A DNA stretch of 64,000 bases from Apostichopus japonicus (GCF_037975245.1 NC_092576.1:25371611-25435610), one strand, 5' to 3'. Positions 55,101 to 62,961 are shown, counted from the first letter of the stretch. The notes: a model not told the origin generated them from the sequence alone. A program made the numbers and translations.

Positions 55101-58100
55101 ACTTAAAGACAATTGTTCATGTTAAAAGAAACCAAAATGGTTCCAATCACACATTAATTTCTAACCTGGATTGCAAGCAAATACTACAAGGGTAGGTGCG
55201 TGTGAATGGGTCACCGTTACACCGTGAGTAATAAAACCTAACTCAAAATACATAGCTAGGAGTCGAACATAGCCTAATGATGTTATATTTTATAGTGCAT
55301 TGTTATCATATTAGGTCAATAAAACAGTCTGCTTTAAAAAATTCATATTGCAACTTTAGTCTTTTATTTATTTTTATTTTTTAGGATAACTTGTTCAAAA
55401 TATATGTGTTTGTTTTAGATACAATAGTATTTTTTGGGGTCATACAAAAATATTCGGAAAGGAATAAATATTAAAATTTACATCATTGATGACTTAAGCA
55501 CCAATTGTAGGTTACACTGTAATCGAAGCTATTAAATGAAATTAAAAGAAAAAATGTTGGGGTTGAAAAGTTAAACTGAGCGATCATAATAATCCTGATA
55601 TTTCTCTCACTGCAGATACCAATATCTGAACTAGTACTGGTTTGGTCCTTCAGTAAGGCAGATAAAGGTGATATCGTGCTCCAATCTGGTCTTTGTTTAC
55701 CAACCCTCTCGACACTGGAGAAGTTATCAGTAAATGCAAACTCAGCAGAACTTACCGAGGAAGACGTTATTGGACTATTGAACTATGGAGTACAGTCTAG
55801 GAGATTCAAAGAACTTTGGTGAGTACAAGATATTGATATGGAGTAGAAAAATGGTCGCAATAAATTGAATTAGGGTCTAATCGTACGTCTTGGATGTTTG
55901 TATGTAGCTTAACATAAATGTCCTTATGCAGGCCTATACATAAAACACCGCGTAGAAGACGAAATATATTAATCATAGCTATAAACGTTTGCTTATAGCA
56001 ATAAAGAAAGTTGGCTAATTATTATAATGCATTTAAGACAGCCAAGAGAATCATTGGCTATTATGGCCAAGTCCCTTTCCTCAGAGATTCAGCTTCTAAT
56101 TTCAGTCCTACCAACAGGTATACCATTCCCTGATAGATTTTCGAGATTAAAATATCACCCTAGTTTTACTCATGACACAGCAGAATATAATCATCAATTA
56201 TGAAAGGCCGCTACAGTGTATGTACTGTCATTGCATACATTTTAAGGGATGAGTAATAAATTATTTTAATATCATAAAGATGAAGATTATACTGCTAATA
56301 ATAAGTGACACCAATTTTGATGTAATTCCATCATCGAAATTATCGAAAATGATACCCATAAAAGTCAACAGATTCTTGTAAAATTTGTTAAGCAGATATG
56401 TTTTGGTGAAAAGATGGCAGATATTATAAACAAAACAATATTTATCAAAATACTTCTCCATCCACAAATGACAGCTGCGGCAGTTTAACGGTAGAATGTG
56501 TACAGTTTATATCTTAGTTGAAACAGTTATGTGCAAGATACTTTAACACGGGGTAGTTAATTATAACCAAGCCTCATGCCTGTCACGAGGCAGGTATATC
56601 ACAAGTAAGCTATAGATATTTAAGTTTGTAAATTTAAATCGATGTATTATCGTTTCAATAACATTATTGGTACTATGAATATATTTGAATAGTGAAATCG
56701 CTTTAATTTATTACATTAAAAAAAGGAAACAGAGAGAAGAACGAAAAAATCAGCCGAGGAATCTTTTGAAATATGATCAACCTTACTGTTTCATGCCAGC
56801 TACAGTTTTATTAAAGAAATTATAGCGTTTTGCCACTATATCATTATGTATTTAACGTGTAAGCTGTATATTATATAAATTATATGTAGAGCAATCATGT
56901 TATATTAACATTAGGCTGGGTACGTATTGTTCAACATTATTCAGAAAAGATTGAGAAGCGTGAGAGGAACAATCATCATACCTTTTCAGACGTTTTCCTT
57001 CTTTCTTTTTTTAGATTAGCGAGACGAGTCTCAATTTTAACTTCATTATTTTCTTGTTTTACAGGTTTTATAATTGTAAACTGCCAACATCCATCAGTCC
57101 TGAGATGATACCGGAAACAGCAAGATCAAGTAATATTAAAGGTATTTTGCGGCAGATAATACTCTGTGAGATTATTAAATAAGTGTGTAAAAGGTGCTAA
57201 CTTTTTTCGTGGGTGCTGGGATTTTGGAGTGTACGATTGTGTGCGTTTGAAAGGGCGGAAGGGGAGGCGGGAAGGCGGAGGGTGGTGGGTGCGGAGGGAA
57301 GAGTGACTTTTCAGAGAGAATTATTGGAACTAGTGCATTATATAAATTTGCTTTTTTTGTGGTTTCAGCACAGCCGTGCACTTCTTGCGTTGTCTGCTAG
57401 AAAGTGGTTGTGCATATACCATTCATTTATATAGCATGTGTAAGGTTAGGACCTATCCCATTGTGTATGGGTATATGAGATGTTTCTAAGTGTTACAATC
57501 CTTTGTCGTTTCTTTTATGAATTTTGACGGAAAAGTTAAAAAATTTCTTTATTTCTTAGTCTAAACGTTTTTACTGCTTTTTTTAAATATATATTAAATT
57601 CAATTTAAACTCTACTGCGAAATTAGTCTAAGGCAAAATGCTCGCGAGGGGGGAAGGGGGGCGTGGCGTGTATGTTCAAGCAACGAATCTTAGTAATGAC
57701 TAATCTATTCACTGATAATGAATAATAATACCAACGTGACATTAGAAACGCCTTACTATCAAAATTGCGAAGTATCCTACTAAATTTAAAAGCCTAATGT
57801 AGTTAATATATATATTCCTTCTGTACGTTCTTATCTTGCTTGTTTATTACTGTTTGGAAAATGAATAAACCAGAAAGAGAGCTGCATATAGAAAAATAGT
57901 CCATCAACAAAAACAAAATAACAATCGAGAATTATTTAATATTTCACGCATGGTAGATTTATTTTGTTATTGTAGGTAAGCACGACTAGTAATATGTTAA
58001 TGTTGTTTTAATTTTCTTTCTCTGAAGTTCTTTGGCCTGATACAACCTGTCAACTTCACATGCAGTCTGGCAAATGGAAACAGGTTGGTGATAAGATGGT

Positions 58101-61100
58101 AAACGTATGTAAGGATCAACATGGCCCATGTTTTGTAATTAAGATAGCCTGTTTAACTGCTAGTGTGCATATCATTGTACCGTGGAATATCCCATTGAAG
58201 CGATGATACAACTCTGACACAGTGTGTGGTATGCGGCTTAATCTATTGCAAACACTTTTAAGAATGAAATAAATTTATCAGTAATTGTTGTCCATTCTGT
58301 TTAATTGTCAGGTAGGAATATAAATAGAGGGATGGTGTGGGGGGGGGGGGTCTGGGGTGAGGTCATTGGGTACCGGTACTATTTTAAATGGATTAGAAAA
58401 CTTAGGATATCCTCAGGCTCATTGACAGCTTCACAAAGTGATGACGTTAGATAAAACAAGTAGTGGAATAAATATGAAATAATATATTTAATGAGTCTAA
58501 GATTAAGGAAGAGGTGAACAAAAGAAGGCTCTAATCTTTGTAGGAGATGAGAGGGTAGAGTGCAGACAGACAAGTAAAAACCCGAATTAGAAGTTGAAGG
58601 ACTTTAACCAGAAAGTGTCAGTATCTAGAGTAAAAGAGACAAGTTAAACATTATTTAATTTTGGTCATTTTATTGCATAGGCCGAAGACATCCAGACTAT
58701 TACAGAGCTGTGTTCAAATGATGTCGGTATCGTTAACAAAAACAGTCTGGAATCACAGAAGTCAACCATTGAACTCCTGAAGAAAGCATCCAGGCATGAC
58801 GTAAGGATACATTTAAGTGATACGGTGACGTAGAACTAGCAGATCAAAAATAATTATTTAATTTTTTGTGCTCCCCAGTGATTTCAGTGATTTGATAGTG
58901 AGCCGGTTTATTATTTTTGGCATCAGAATTAGATAATTTAGAACCCTCCTAAAGAAAGTGTGATCTGATCAACAAAATCAGCGATTTTAACCCAAAAATA
59001 TCTAGGTAAAACAAACAGAAAACTTGCTAGTGGATTATTGTACGCTAAGGAAAATGACAATAATCCTCTTAGCTACTGAACCATCCTCCATTTCTAAGAT
59101 GTTTTCAGATACTTTAAATGGCTGAGGTCCGGTTAGTTTATTGGCTTAGTATGAGACCTACACAGAAAGGAAATTGAAATATAAAATATTGATCTGTATG
59201 CTCGAATAAAAAACATTGCTATTAACAGATAATAATAAATTAATAGATAATTAATAATTTAAATTCAACTAAAACGAGAAAATAAAATAATCGCCAGTAA
59301 TTATTCAAGATGGTGCAATGTGGTTTGGTAGCATGTCTTGAACCAGAACTCAAGTAATGTAATGCCAAATGTTCGCACTAAACCCTAGCATTACCTAGCA
59401 CAAGTCAACTAATCCCTCTGGACCCCCCCCCACCTCACAGGGGCACTATGCTAACAAGCACAATACACCCTAAAACATGTAGACAATGCATTGTTGCCTT
59501 CATTATCCAGAGCAGATCTCAAATACGATGTCAATGATGTAAGTTCAATTACATACTTGTATTTTCAGTAAACTCCAATTGACCTGACATACGCCCCCAC
59601 CTCCCTCCCCCTCAAATTAATATCTATTAAATACAGCAATAAGTCGCCTGCACAATCTCTTTGTTGTAAATTGTCTAAAATAATACAGGGTTTGTCTTTT
59701 AATCAGTCAGTGAATTCTTAACATTTTCATTTCACTGCCTGCCCCCTTCCCCCCTCCTTACTCATGAAAGTTAATACAAAATGAGCAACTGTTCAACAGA
59801 CTTGCACAATATTTAGCCCTTTTCAAAGTAAGGCACACATTACAGGTAGCATCAAGGTGTTAAAGGTATTTTGTCCATTTATAACTTTGAATAAAATGTC
59901 TAAGGCTCTCCCGATCCCCCCCCCCCCCCCCAACAAATATTAAATAAATAAGTGCAAAATGTAAACAATGTAAGTGAAATTATTGTTAAATATTAATATA
60001 ATCCAAGTTTGCTGAATAATTATGATATGTGAAATTTACTTAATAAAGTAAACGTAAAGAAAAAGCCCCGACTACAGAATATTTTGTATCAGAGTGGTTA
60101 ATTTAACTAAAACTGTTTATTACCTACTTGAATATTAATAAGGCCCTCACCTGACCCTCCCTTACTACCAAGGCTGCAATACAACAAATAATATCACATA
60201 GCCTACACAATAAGGAAACTACATAGCCTTCTGTTCTTAAACAACATCAACATATTATGTTCTTATTACTTAATAAACTGATACAAAACGAAATAAAAAG
60301 CAACGCAAAATAAAAAATAATATTAAAAAAATAAATTGATAAATATGACTGTATTCTACTCCCGTTCCCACTTACCCTAAAAAACGCTCAACTTCTACGC
60401 CGCACCCCACTCGCCTCCCCCCAAAAATGTATTTAACTCTGTATAGGCCTAGTAGATTAGCTCCACACTGACCCCCAAAAAACGGAAACAAATATTGCAA
60501 CCCATAATACTAAAATCAACACCCCTGTTTCACCCCACAATGATATTACACCAATGTACTCCTGAAACACCCTTCACTAATACCCCCATCCACTAATCTA
60601 AACATGTGACCCCACCTTACCCGCATTAAAACAAAACATGTCTTTATTCATAGTTTAATATGATATTTATTTTCCTTCAGATTCCTATTTCTAGTCAGGG
60701 TTAATCCTGTATTTATTATTATATTACAGTTTTATTCTTATCCTACACTAGAATTAGTTACCACTGAACCGTAAATCAACCCACACCACTAACATAACAT
60801 GTACCCCCCTCCCTCCTTACCCTTTCCCTGAACCACTGCACACCCTCCTGTTCCCCCTTAGTTCAATAATCTCACAACACTGTGTCTCATTACAGTAAAG
60901 TAATACATTAGTTTAACTGTGCACTATAACCACTAAACACACCTCCCACAACCCTCCCCCCTTTACACCAATTTGAATATTAAACTGGCCCCATTATAAC
61001 CCCCTGCCAACCCCAGAACCATTAGTCCTTCATTAGTTATAACAACAAATAGTCAACTCATAAACATTATTGTAACTAGTCACATATATTTATGATATTA

Positions 61101-61350
61101 TGATATAATTATTAATATTATATTTATTATTTACTTTCCTTCAGATTCCTATAGACTGTGTGTTTCTAGTCGGGTCCTTTAACAAGGTTGATGAAGATGA
61201 TATTACTCTCTACTCTGGTCTCTCTCTACCAATCCTAACATCAATAGAGAATATGTACATATACACAGAGAAAGGGAGAGAAATGAATAAACATGAAGTT
61301 AATGGAATATTAAACTATGTACAACACTCTCAAAGATTCAAGCAACTGGA
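15889..61350 (+). CDS. NOD-like receptor (death-fold + NACHT + repeated C-terminal modules), 13 exons, 3' incomplete
   Basis: Spliced gene: join of 15889-15949, 17390-17680, 24772-25953, 30523-30839, 33749-33966, 36767-36843, 37242-37294, 39735-39854, 55616-55818, 57065-57141, 58028-58083, 58681-58800 and 61145-61350. All introns are GT-AG, every junction keeps phase, and no stop occurs over 993 codons plus 2 nt. Residues 21-117 form a death-fold adaptor domain, 118-511 a NACHT ATPase, 512-617 a helical linker, and 618 onward repeated modules in the place where NLRs usually carry leucine-rich repeats. Known family role: cytosolic sensing of microbial or danger signals, nucleotide-driven oligomerisation, and signalling through the death-fold domain. 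The specific ligand and partners cannot be read from sequence. The last exon ends in a good donor, so the gene continues past the window. I infer it is functional because the frame is intact. A missed small exon or alternative splicing remains possible. Confidence 0.87.
15950..17389 (+). other. NLR intron 1
   Basis: Phase-1 intron with donor GTAAGA and acceptor cgcag. It carries the decayed death-fold exon at 16669-16805 and a run of nine G at about 16051. Otherwise it is AT-rich sequence in which I see nothing else. Confidence 0.65.
16669..16805 (+). pseudogene. Decayed duplicate of the NLR death-fold exon
   Basis: This stretch in intron 1 aligns with the first 130 or so bases of exon 2, including the acceptor: both begin after gtcgcag, followed by a Gly-Phe-Gly reading. 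Shared blocks include a TTGACC/CGACC start, AATTTGCTTG, CTGGAGAGATTGAT and ACACCTGGGTATA against ACACCCGGATACA. In the exon 2 frame a TAA replaces the Arg codon at the fourth position. A deletion of about five bases then shifts the frame, and a TGA follows near 16800. The second half of the exon is unrecognisable. It is a dead tandem copy about 720 bases upstream of the working exon. Confidence 0.8.
17390..17680 (+). CDS. NLR exon 2: death-fold (DED/Death-type) domain
   Basis: 97 codons, phase 1 in and phase 1 out, acceptor cgcag and donor GTAACC. The exon encodes one compact six-helix-type domain: a start with FGRFKNDLADHL, then helices around VIRKLSNLLGL, EIDIINRS, PGYMMVNLMESRG, ITDLVTMLHDL and LAGLAERIQ. 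The pattern of a conserved Leu-rich helix, a PGY turn, a middle RG, and a closing L-x3-L-x2-LxLxGLAE-x-I helix is typical of death-effector or death domains at the N-terminus of NLRs. Such domains recruit signalling partners by homotypic contact. A Lys/Gln-rich tail (about residues 100-117) leads to the NACHT. Whether it is DED or Death subtype cannot be settled by eye. A decayed copy lies upstream. Confidence 0.88.
21140..21440. repeat. Weak diverged repeat with a TTGGTCATAGTGTT core
   Basis: Three copies of a core like TTGGTCATAGTGTT followed by -TTGA (near 21151, 21300 and 21418) lie in loosely similar surroundings, spaced about 149 and 116 bases. It looks like an old tandem or dispersed repeat and has no coding sense. 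Confidence 0.35.
24340..24580. repeat. Intron copy of the upstream duplicated segment (matches 4460-4920)
   Basis: Blocks shared with 4460-4920 in the same order and strand: TGCGTCCTTT, ATTTTCTCAA/ATTTCTCAAC, CAACGGCTCATAAA, TTCAGTGATTGGTTGAAT-like, and GTGGATTTGGGGAACTG. The other copy carries about 190 extra bases in the middle. It ends about 190 bases before the NACHT exon. Confidence 0.8.
24772..25953 (+). CDS. NLR exon 3: NACHT ATPase domain
   Basis: 394 codons in one large exon, acceptor ctcag and donor GTAAGT, phase 1 in and out. Residues 118-197 form a pre-NACHT segment (KYSRIAYQKQYG region). Walker A is GEPGYGKST at residues 198-206 (25011-25037). Walker B is VMIFDSYDEYPD, with the key acids at residues 280-284 (25257-25271). 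The sensor-1-like strand MILTRT is at about 309-315, followed by LTGFG. The winged-helix region holds a LCQVPLLFTMVAHTV motif, and the exon closes with the NLR-typical SHKIICEFYASHHLAW helix. This is the nucleotide-dependent oligomerisation engine of the receptor, acting in the cytosol. One oddity: Ser replaces the Gly usual after the first Asp of the NACHT Walker B (DGxDE becomes DSYDE). The open frame runs back to an ATG at 24735, but the acceptor at 24771 and the phase match to exon 2 argue that this ATG is not the start. Confidence 0.95.
28143..28301. mobile_element. Near-palindromic MITE-like element (159 bp)
   Basis: The ends are inverted copies: GGGGATAAATACGAGGGGAA on the left pairs with TACCCTCGTTTTTATCCCC on the right. 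The pairing continues through CGGTCTTAAATTTGATTTGA and its complement, about 44 bases each side. Inner arms (GATGATGACGTCATCGAG against CTCGATGACGTGATTGGAG) extend the hairpin. Flanks (...ACATTTA and ATTCATA...) give no clear target-site duplication, so the superfamily is not assigned. It holds no ORF. Confidence 0.8.
29640..30100. repeat. Diverged tandem repeat, period about 72-88 bp, core GCATGTAATGAAGGCAGG
   Basis: The core GCATGTAATGAAGGCAGG or close variants begins at about 29681, 29753, 29832, 29910, 29998 and 30073. Between cores, blocks such as TTTAGGGTCA, TTCACTGTCACAC and TGGCCTGT recur. Six copies, strongly diverged, non-coding. Confidence 0.75.
30523..30839 (+). CDS. NLR exon 4: post-NACHT helical linker and first half-module
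   Basis: 317 nt, phase 1 in and 0 out, acceptor tgtag, donor GTAATT. The first part (NPLDLQYIYRFACGLN, then AADIIIKHLSE) is the helical segment that follows NACHT and winged helix in NLRs. The last 40 residues (ending LLQRSTIQVLEVASANQ) align with the separate 120-nt exons 39735-39854 and 58681-58800, sharing the TIQxLExAS pattern. So this exon ends with the same unit that closes each later cassette, fused here to the linker. The predicted join to exon 3 gives SEG-AASAASS. An upstream ATG at 30504 lies before the acceptor and is not used. Confidence 0.9.
30840..33748 (+). other. NLR intron 4 (2.9 kb)
   Basis: Phase-0 intron. It contains a 27-bp exact-like tandem duplication at 31431-31484 (TTAATATGATGGGTT core) and AT-rich unique sequence. 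Open frames at 31880 and 32781 are not recognisable proteins. Confidence 0.65.
31431..31484. repeat. 27-bp tandem duplication
   Basis: Two neighbouring 27-base units, each GACAACTA-T/C-TTAATATGATGGGTT plus two or three more bases, with almost no differences between them. A recent small duplication inside intron 4. Confidence 0.75.
33749..33966 (+). CDS. NLR exon 5: cassette 1, first exon
   Basis: 218 nt, phase 0 in and 2 out, acceptor gtcag, donor GTGAGT. It begins IPITSVCLNKSF, then VLHSGLRLNQL, VEKIHIET, LTEEDVTMIF and GHLKDLS. Exons at 55616 and 61145 start with IPIS and IPID and share the SF, SGL-x-L, LEK, TEEDV and F/LKxL positions, so the three are clearly paralogous. Spacing of Leu/Ile with an LKxL-x2-NC step into the next exon is like irregular leucine-rich repeats, the usual ligand-facing part of NLRs, but not the canonical LxxLxLxxN form. 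The upstream open frame from 33677 is intronic. Confidence 0.93.
33967..36766 (+). other. NLR intron 5 (2.8 kb)
   Basis: Phase-2 intron of AT-rich sequence with a run of ten C at about 35567. Overlapping minus-strand open frames at 34575-34884 and 35002-35304 have no recognisable content. Confidence 0.6.
36767..36843 (+). CDS. NLR exon 6: cassette 1, second exon (77 nt)
   Basis: 77 nt, phase 2 in and 1 out, acceptor aaaag, donor GTATAC. Encodes FDNCLLPPSFAPESIP and on to REIK, matching FYNCKLPTSISPEMIP...SNIK from the equally long exon at 57065-57141. The NCxLP step continues the strand-like LKDLS of exon 5, as in a leucine-rich repeat. It is too short to be found by ORF length. Identity of size, both phases and motif with the second copy is the evidence. 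Confidence 0.88.
36844..37241 (+). other. NLR intron 6, with a TA microsatellite
   Basis: Phase-1 intron of 398 bases whose middle is a long TA run. The apparent ATG at 37184 lies inside this intron, upstream of the acceptor used for exon 7. Confidence 0.75.
37034..37116. repeat. (TA)n microsatellite, about 41 units
   Basis: An uninterrupted alternating AT run of about 83 bases within intron 6. Likely length-polymorphic. Confidence 0.97.
37242..37294 (+). CDS. NLR exon 7: cassette 1, third exon (53 nt)
   Basis: 53 nt, phase 1 in and 0 out, acceptor tcttag, donor GTATGT. Encodes VSWRNYGYSLNLQSGAWK. The matching exon of cassette 2 (58028-58083) encodes VLWPDTTCQLHMQSGKWKQ, sharing the V-x-W start and LxxQSGxWK end. 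The acceptor was chosen over an earlier ATG-containing frame because it alone keeps phase and matches the paralogous exon. Confidence 0.87.
37295..39734 (+). other. NLR intron 7 (2.4 kb)
   Basis: Phase-0 intron of AT-rich sequence with mixed C and A homopolymer runs near 38690-38710. No repeat or gene recognised. The 100-codon open frame at 38992-39294 is Lys/Asn-rich and looks like chance. Confidence 0.6.
39735..39854 (+). CDS. NLR exon 8: cassette 1, fourth exon (120 nt)
   Basis: Exactly 40 codons, phase 0 in and out, acceptor atcag, donor GTAAGT. Encodes VDDVDTVKRICTELVAIRSD followed by a helix with LLQRCTIQLLENASQHD. It aligns over its whole length with exon 12 (58681-58800, ending TIELLKKASRHD) and with the tail of exon 4 (TIQVLEVASANQ). 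Probably a pair of amphipathic helices closing each module. Because it is symmetric in phase, it or the whole cassette could be gained or skipped without a frameshift. Confidence 0.92.
46350..46622. mobile_element. MITE with inverted ends and a 9-bp target duplication (Mutator-like size)
   Basis: Ends GTGGCTATTCTTACGACTAG (46354 on) and its inverted partner ending at 46618 (CTAGTTGTAAGAATAGCCAC) match over about 28 bases with one change. The 9-mer TTTAAATTA lies on both sides (46341-46349 and 46623-46631). A 9-base duplication fits Mutator-like elements. Internal copies of TTTTTACGACTAGGAGTA and a short GGGTTAGG run are present. No coding capacity. The open frames on both strands here simply reflect the inverted repeat. 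Confidence 0.75.
47471..47676. mobile_element. Small inverted-repeat element, CACTGYGRAGTTCGGACACC ends
   Basis: The left end CACTGTGGAGTTCGGACACC and the inverted right end CACTGCGAAGTTCGGACACC match in 18 of 20 positions, about 206 bases apart, inside the larger TTAA-flanked element. No target-site duplication is evident at these borders, so the true limits may differ. An open frame at 47439-47717 overlaps it and is probably not a gene. Confidence 0.55.
48946..49496. mobile_element. hAT-like non-autonomous element (551 bp) with 8-bp target duplication
   Basis: Terminal inverted repeats are TAGTGTTTGCACGGGT (left) and ACCCGTGTAAACACTA (right). The flanking 8-mers GTCATTAT (48938-48945) and GTCATTAC (49497-49504) differ at one base, as expected for an old hAT insertion. 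GGGTACCCG palindromes sit just inside each end. The interior holds an approximately 168-bp unit repeated from 48983 and 49151, with a partial third copy (GATGGTTAGGC block). No transposase frame. Confidence 0.85.
52125..52306. repeat. Tandem array of palindromic TTCCACTTAAGTGGAA units
   Basis: About nine units of roughly 20 bases, each centred on the palindrome CACTTAAGTG or a one- or two-base variant (TTCCACTTAAGTGGAA in the best copies). Most palindromes are complete, so the array can fold as many small hairpins or one large one. It is non-coding and lies in intron 8. Confidence 0.92.
55616..55818 (+). CDS. NLR exon 9: cassette 2, first exon
   Basis: 203 nt, phase 0 in and 2 out, acceptor gcag, donor GTGAGT. 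Encodes IPISELVLVWSFSKAD, then VLQSGLCLPTLSTLEKL, LTEEDVIGLL and RRFKELW. It aligns with exon 5 (IPITSV...) and exon 13 (IPIDCV...). It is five codons shorter than exon 5, mainly through the loop between LEK and TEEDV. The length change is a multiple of three, so phase is kept. It begins the second full cassette. Confidence 0.93.
55819..57064 (+). other. NLR intron 9 (1.2 kb)
   Basis: Phase-2 intron of AT-rich sequence. Nothing recognised in it. Confidence 0.7.
57065..57141 (+). CDS. NLR exon 10: cassette 2, second exon (77 nt)
   Basis: 77 nt, phase 2 in and 1 out, acceptor acag, donor GTATTT. Encodes FYNCKLPTSISPEMIPETAR and ends SSNIK. The same length, phases and NCxLP-x6-IP pattern appear in exon 6. 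Together with exon 9 it forms the FKELWFYNCKLP step resembling one leucine-rich repeat. Confidence 0.92.
57142..58027 (+). other. NLR intron 10
   Basis: Phase-1 intron. A G-rich run near 57240-57300 and AT-rich sequence. The paired open frames at 57175-57434 reflect that skewed run and are not genes. Confidence 0.65.
58028..58083 (+). CDS. NLR exon 11: cassette 2, third exon (56 nt)
   Basis: 56 nt, phase 1 in and 0 out, acceptor ctgaag after a pyrimidine-rich run, donor GTTGGT, which is weaker than the others. Encodes VLWPDTTCQLHMQSGKWKQ, homologous to exon 7 with one extra codon at the end. The choice of this donor rests on phase and on the match LxxQSGxWK. Confidence 0.85.
58084..58680 (+). 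other. NLR intron 11
   Basis: Phase-0 intron with a G-run near 58340. Nothing else recognised. Confidence 0.65.
58681..58800 (+). CDS. NLR exon 12: cassette 2, fourth exon (120 nt)
   Basis: 40 codons, phase 0 in and out, acceptor catag, donor GTAAGG. Encodes AEDIQTITELCSNDV and a closing helix with KSTIELLKKASRHD. Equal in length and phase to exon 8 and alignable with the tail of exon 4. Closes the second cassette. Confidence 0.92.
58801..61144 (+). other. NLR intron 12 (2.3 kb), strongly C-rich and G-poor on the + strand
   Basis: Phase-0 intron. From about 59.4 kb the + strand is rich in short C-runs (a run of about 15 C at 59918) with very little G, a strand asymmetry that goes on past exon 13 to about 62.6 kb in places. 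No gene or element recognised. Confidence 0.7.
61145..61350 (+). CDS. NLR exon 13: cassette 3, first exon
   Basis: 206 nt, phase 0 in and 2 out, acceptor tcag, donor GTAAGT. Encodes IPIDCVFLVGSFNKVDEDD, then LYSGLSLPILTSIENM, a Lys/Glu loop, HEVNGILNY and QRFKQLE. Homologous to exons 5 and 9. It ends in phase 2 with a strong donor, so a 77-nt-type exon is expected downstream. I did not find one before the window ends, so the gene most likely continues past 64000. Confidence 0.92.
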
Positions 61351-61974
61351 GTAAGTATAATTAATAAATATGTAGATAATATTAGTAATTAATACAATAA
61401 CTAATTAATATTAATGGTGTGAACAAGATAGGAATGATTAATATAGTCAATATTTAATAATTACTGAAGGTTTATTGATATTTTTAGATAATTGTAGAAG
61501 GAAAACAAATAAATGAAGAAGAAATTGAATAGAAAAATAAAGTAACAATGAAAGAACAGTCATTAGATGAGGAATATGATTAATGGGAGAGTAAAATAGA
61601 GACAAAATGAGACAGATAAACATATTTACAAACATAAAAATGAAAGATTGACTTGTATTGCAGTAAGAATGATAACAAATATATCTAGCGTGAGAGGAGA
61701 AGACATTAGTTTAAATGGTTTAGATTAATTATTAATAAAATTGACTAAGGAATCTAAGAGAGAAATGGATCCAAAAAAATAAGAAGAGAAAATGGGGCTA
61801 AATTTTTAGTTTAACAAACTTGACAACATCAACAGTGAAAGATATAATTTACCGTAATTAGTTAAGAAGCTGAATAAATAAGTTTTGTTTTATGAGAATG
61901 AAATCTACCAACAATTTGCATGTCTTGAACAAATGTATCAAATACGGAAGTATATACGTAACCTCCACCAGGTT

Positions 61975-62612
61975 CCCCTTCCGCACCCCTAGTCCTTTCG
62001 AATGCCATTTCCTTATCATTAAATTATTCCAATGTGAATTTCCCATCCAATGCTACAACAATTATTTATCGGCCCCACCACCAAGCCCACCTACACACTG
62101 CTGTTCCTACTACCTGCAAATCATCCCCTGAACCAATGTATAGACTACGCAATTATATATACCCTCTCTCACGCCCCCTCCTGCACCCCTCAAATGTCAT
62201 TTCCCTGATCTTGTTAAATGTGTCCTATACGCTATTTAATATCCACGCCCAGCGCATCACACACCTGTACATTTCCTTTACATCACCTCTTGCAAATGAA
62301 CCTTCTGCTGTTGGGTTGCTTGATAACATCATCTCCCCTCTTTCATGAGTGCTAAATCGCCAGTCCAATCCTCCCCTGTAACCACTCCCATCCCCCGCAC
62401 CCTCGTCCCCCCCCCCCACGCACCACCACCCACCCCTCGGCACAGGCACACTGTTCCATTACTTCTATATTTGTCTAATCCATGTTTAATCAAGCCAATC
62501 CTTCACTTTAACCTCCAACCCCCCACCCCGCACCCCACCCACACCGCCATCCACCCCCCCCCTCGGCGCACACACTGTTCCATTTCTCCTATATTTGTTT
62601 TAATCCATATTT
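61975..62612. repeat. C-rich duplicated blocks
   Basis: Two related pairs: a CGCACCCCTAGTCCTTTCGA-type block near 61983 resembles one near 62180 (CACCCCTCAAATGTCATTTC). A CTCGGCACAGGCACACTGTT block near 62435 recurs near 62555 (CTCGGCGCACACACTGTTCC), both followed by a TTCTATATTTGT-like stretch and TAATCCAT. Open frames here come from the C-rich composition. Confidence 0.6.
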
Positions 62613-62876
62613 TCATCAAAATGACAATTTACAACAGATAACGTAAATCGTATATTCCCTACAGTGTGTACACATTCATCATATATCTGTACAGTTAACT
62701 GATTCTACGCTTTTCTACTCAGACAGTTCACACACATTTTTCAACGCTAAAAGTCTATTGAACTTCTTTCATCATTTTCTTGCTAAAGATGTACAGCAAT
62801 CTTTTCCTTCTACAGACATTTTCAATAGTTTAACATTTTCTTTTGTTCAACACCTGAACCAAATATTTAAACAATG

Positions 62877-62961
62877 CAATGAAAAGAAGTTGTATTCAGT
62901 AAAAGAGACGCGCGCGTCCCAATGAAAAGAAATTGTAGTCAATACAAGATACGCGCGTCTT
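62877..62961. repeat. 43-bp tandem duplication with ACGCGCGT cores
   Basis: Unit 1 (62877-62919) and unit 2 (62920-62961) both start CAATGAAAAGAA and end around ACGCGCGTC. CpG-rich cores stand out in this AT-rich region. Confidence 0.8.

Larger units (their letters stand above)
39855..55615 (+). other. NLR intron 8 (15.8 kb), filled with mobile elements
   Basis: The largest intron, lying exactly between two cassettes. It holds a candidate 7.9-kb TTAA-flanked element (40470-48340) with two smaller inverted-repeat elements inside, a hAT-like element (48946-49496), a palindromic array (52125-52306) and C-runs near 49968, 51130 and 53055. The remaining blocks, including 53.3-55.6 kb, show nothing I can name. 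The longest open frame (52746-53285) has no recognisable domain. Confidence 0.75.

Noticed and set aside
62034-62641. Overlapping Pro/His-rich open frames
   Set aside because: Produced by the C-rich composition and duplicated blocks. They do not match the expected next cassette exon.
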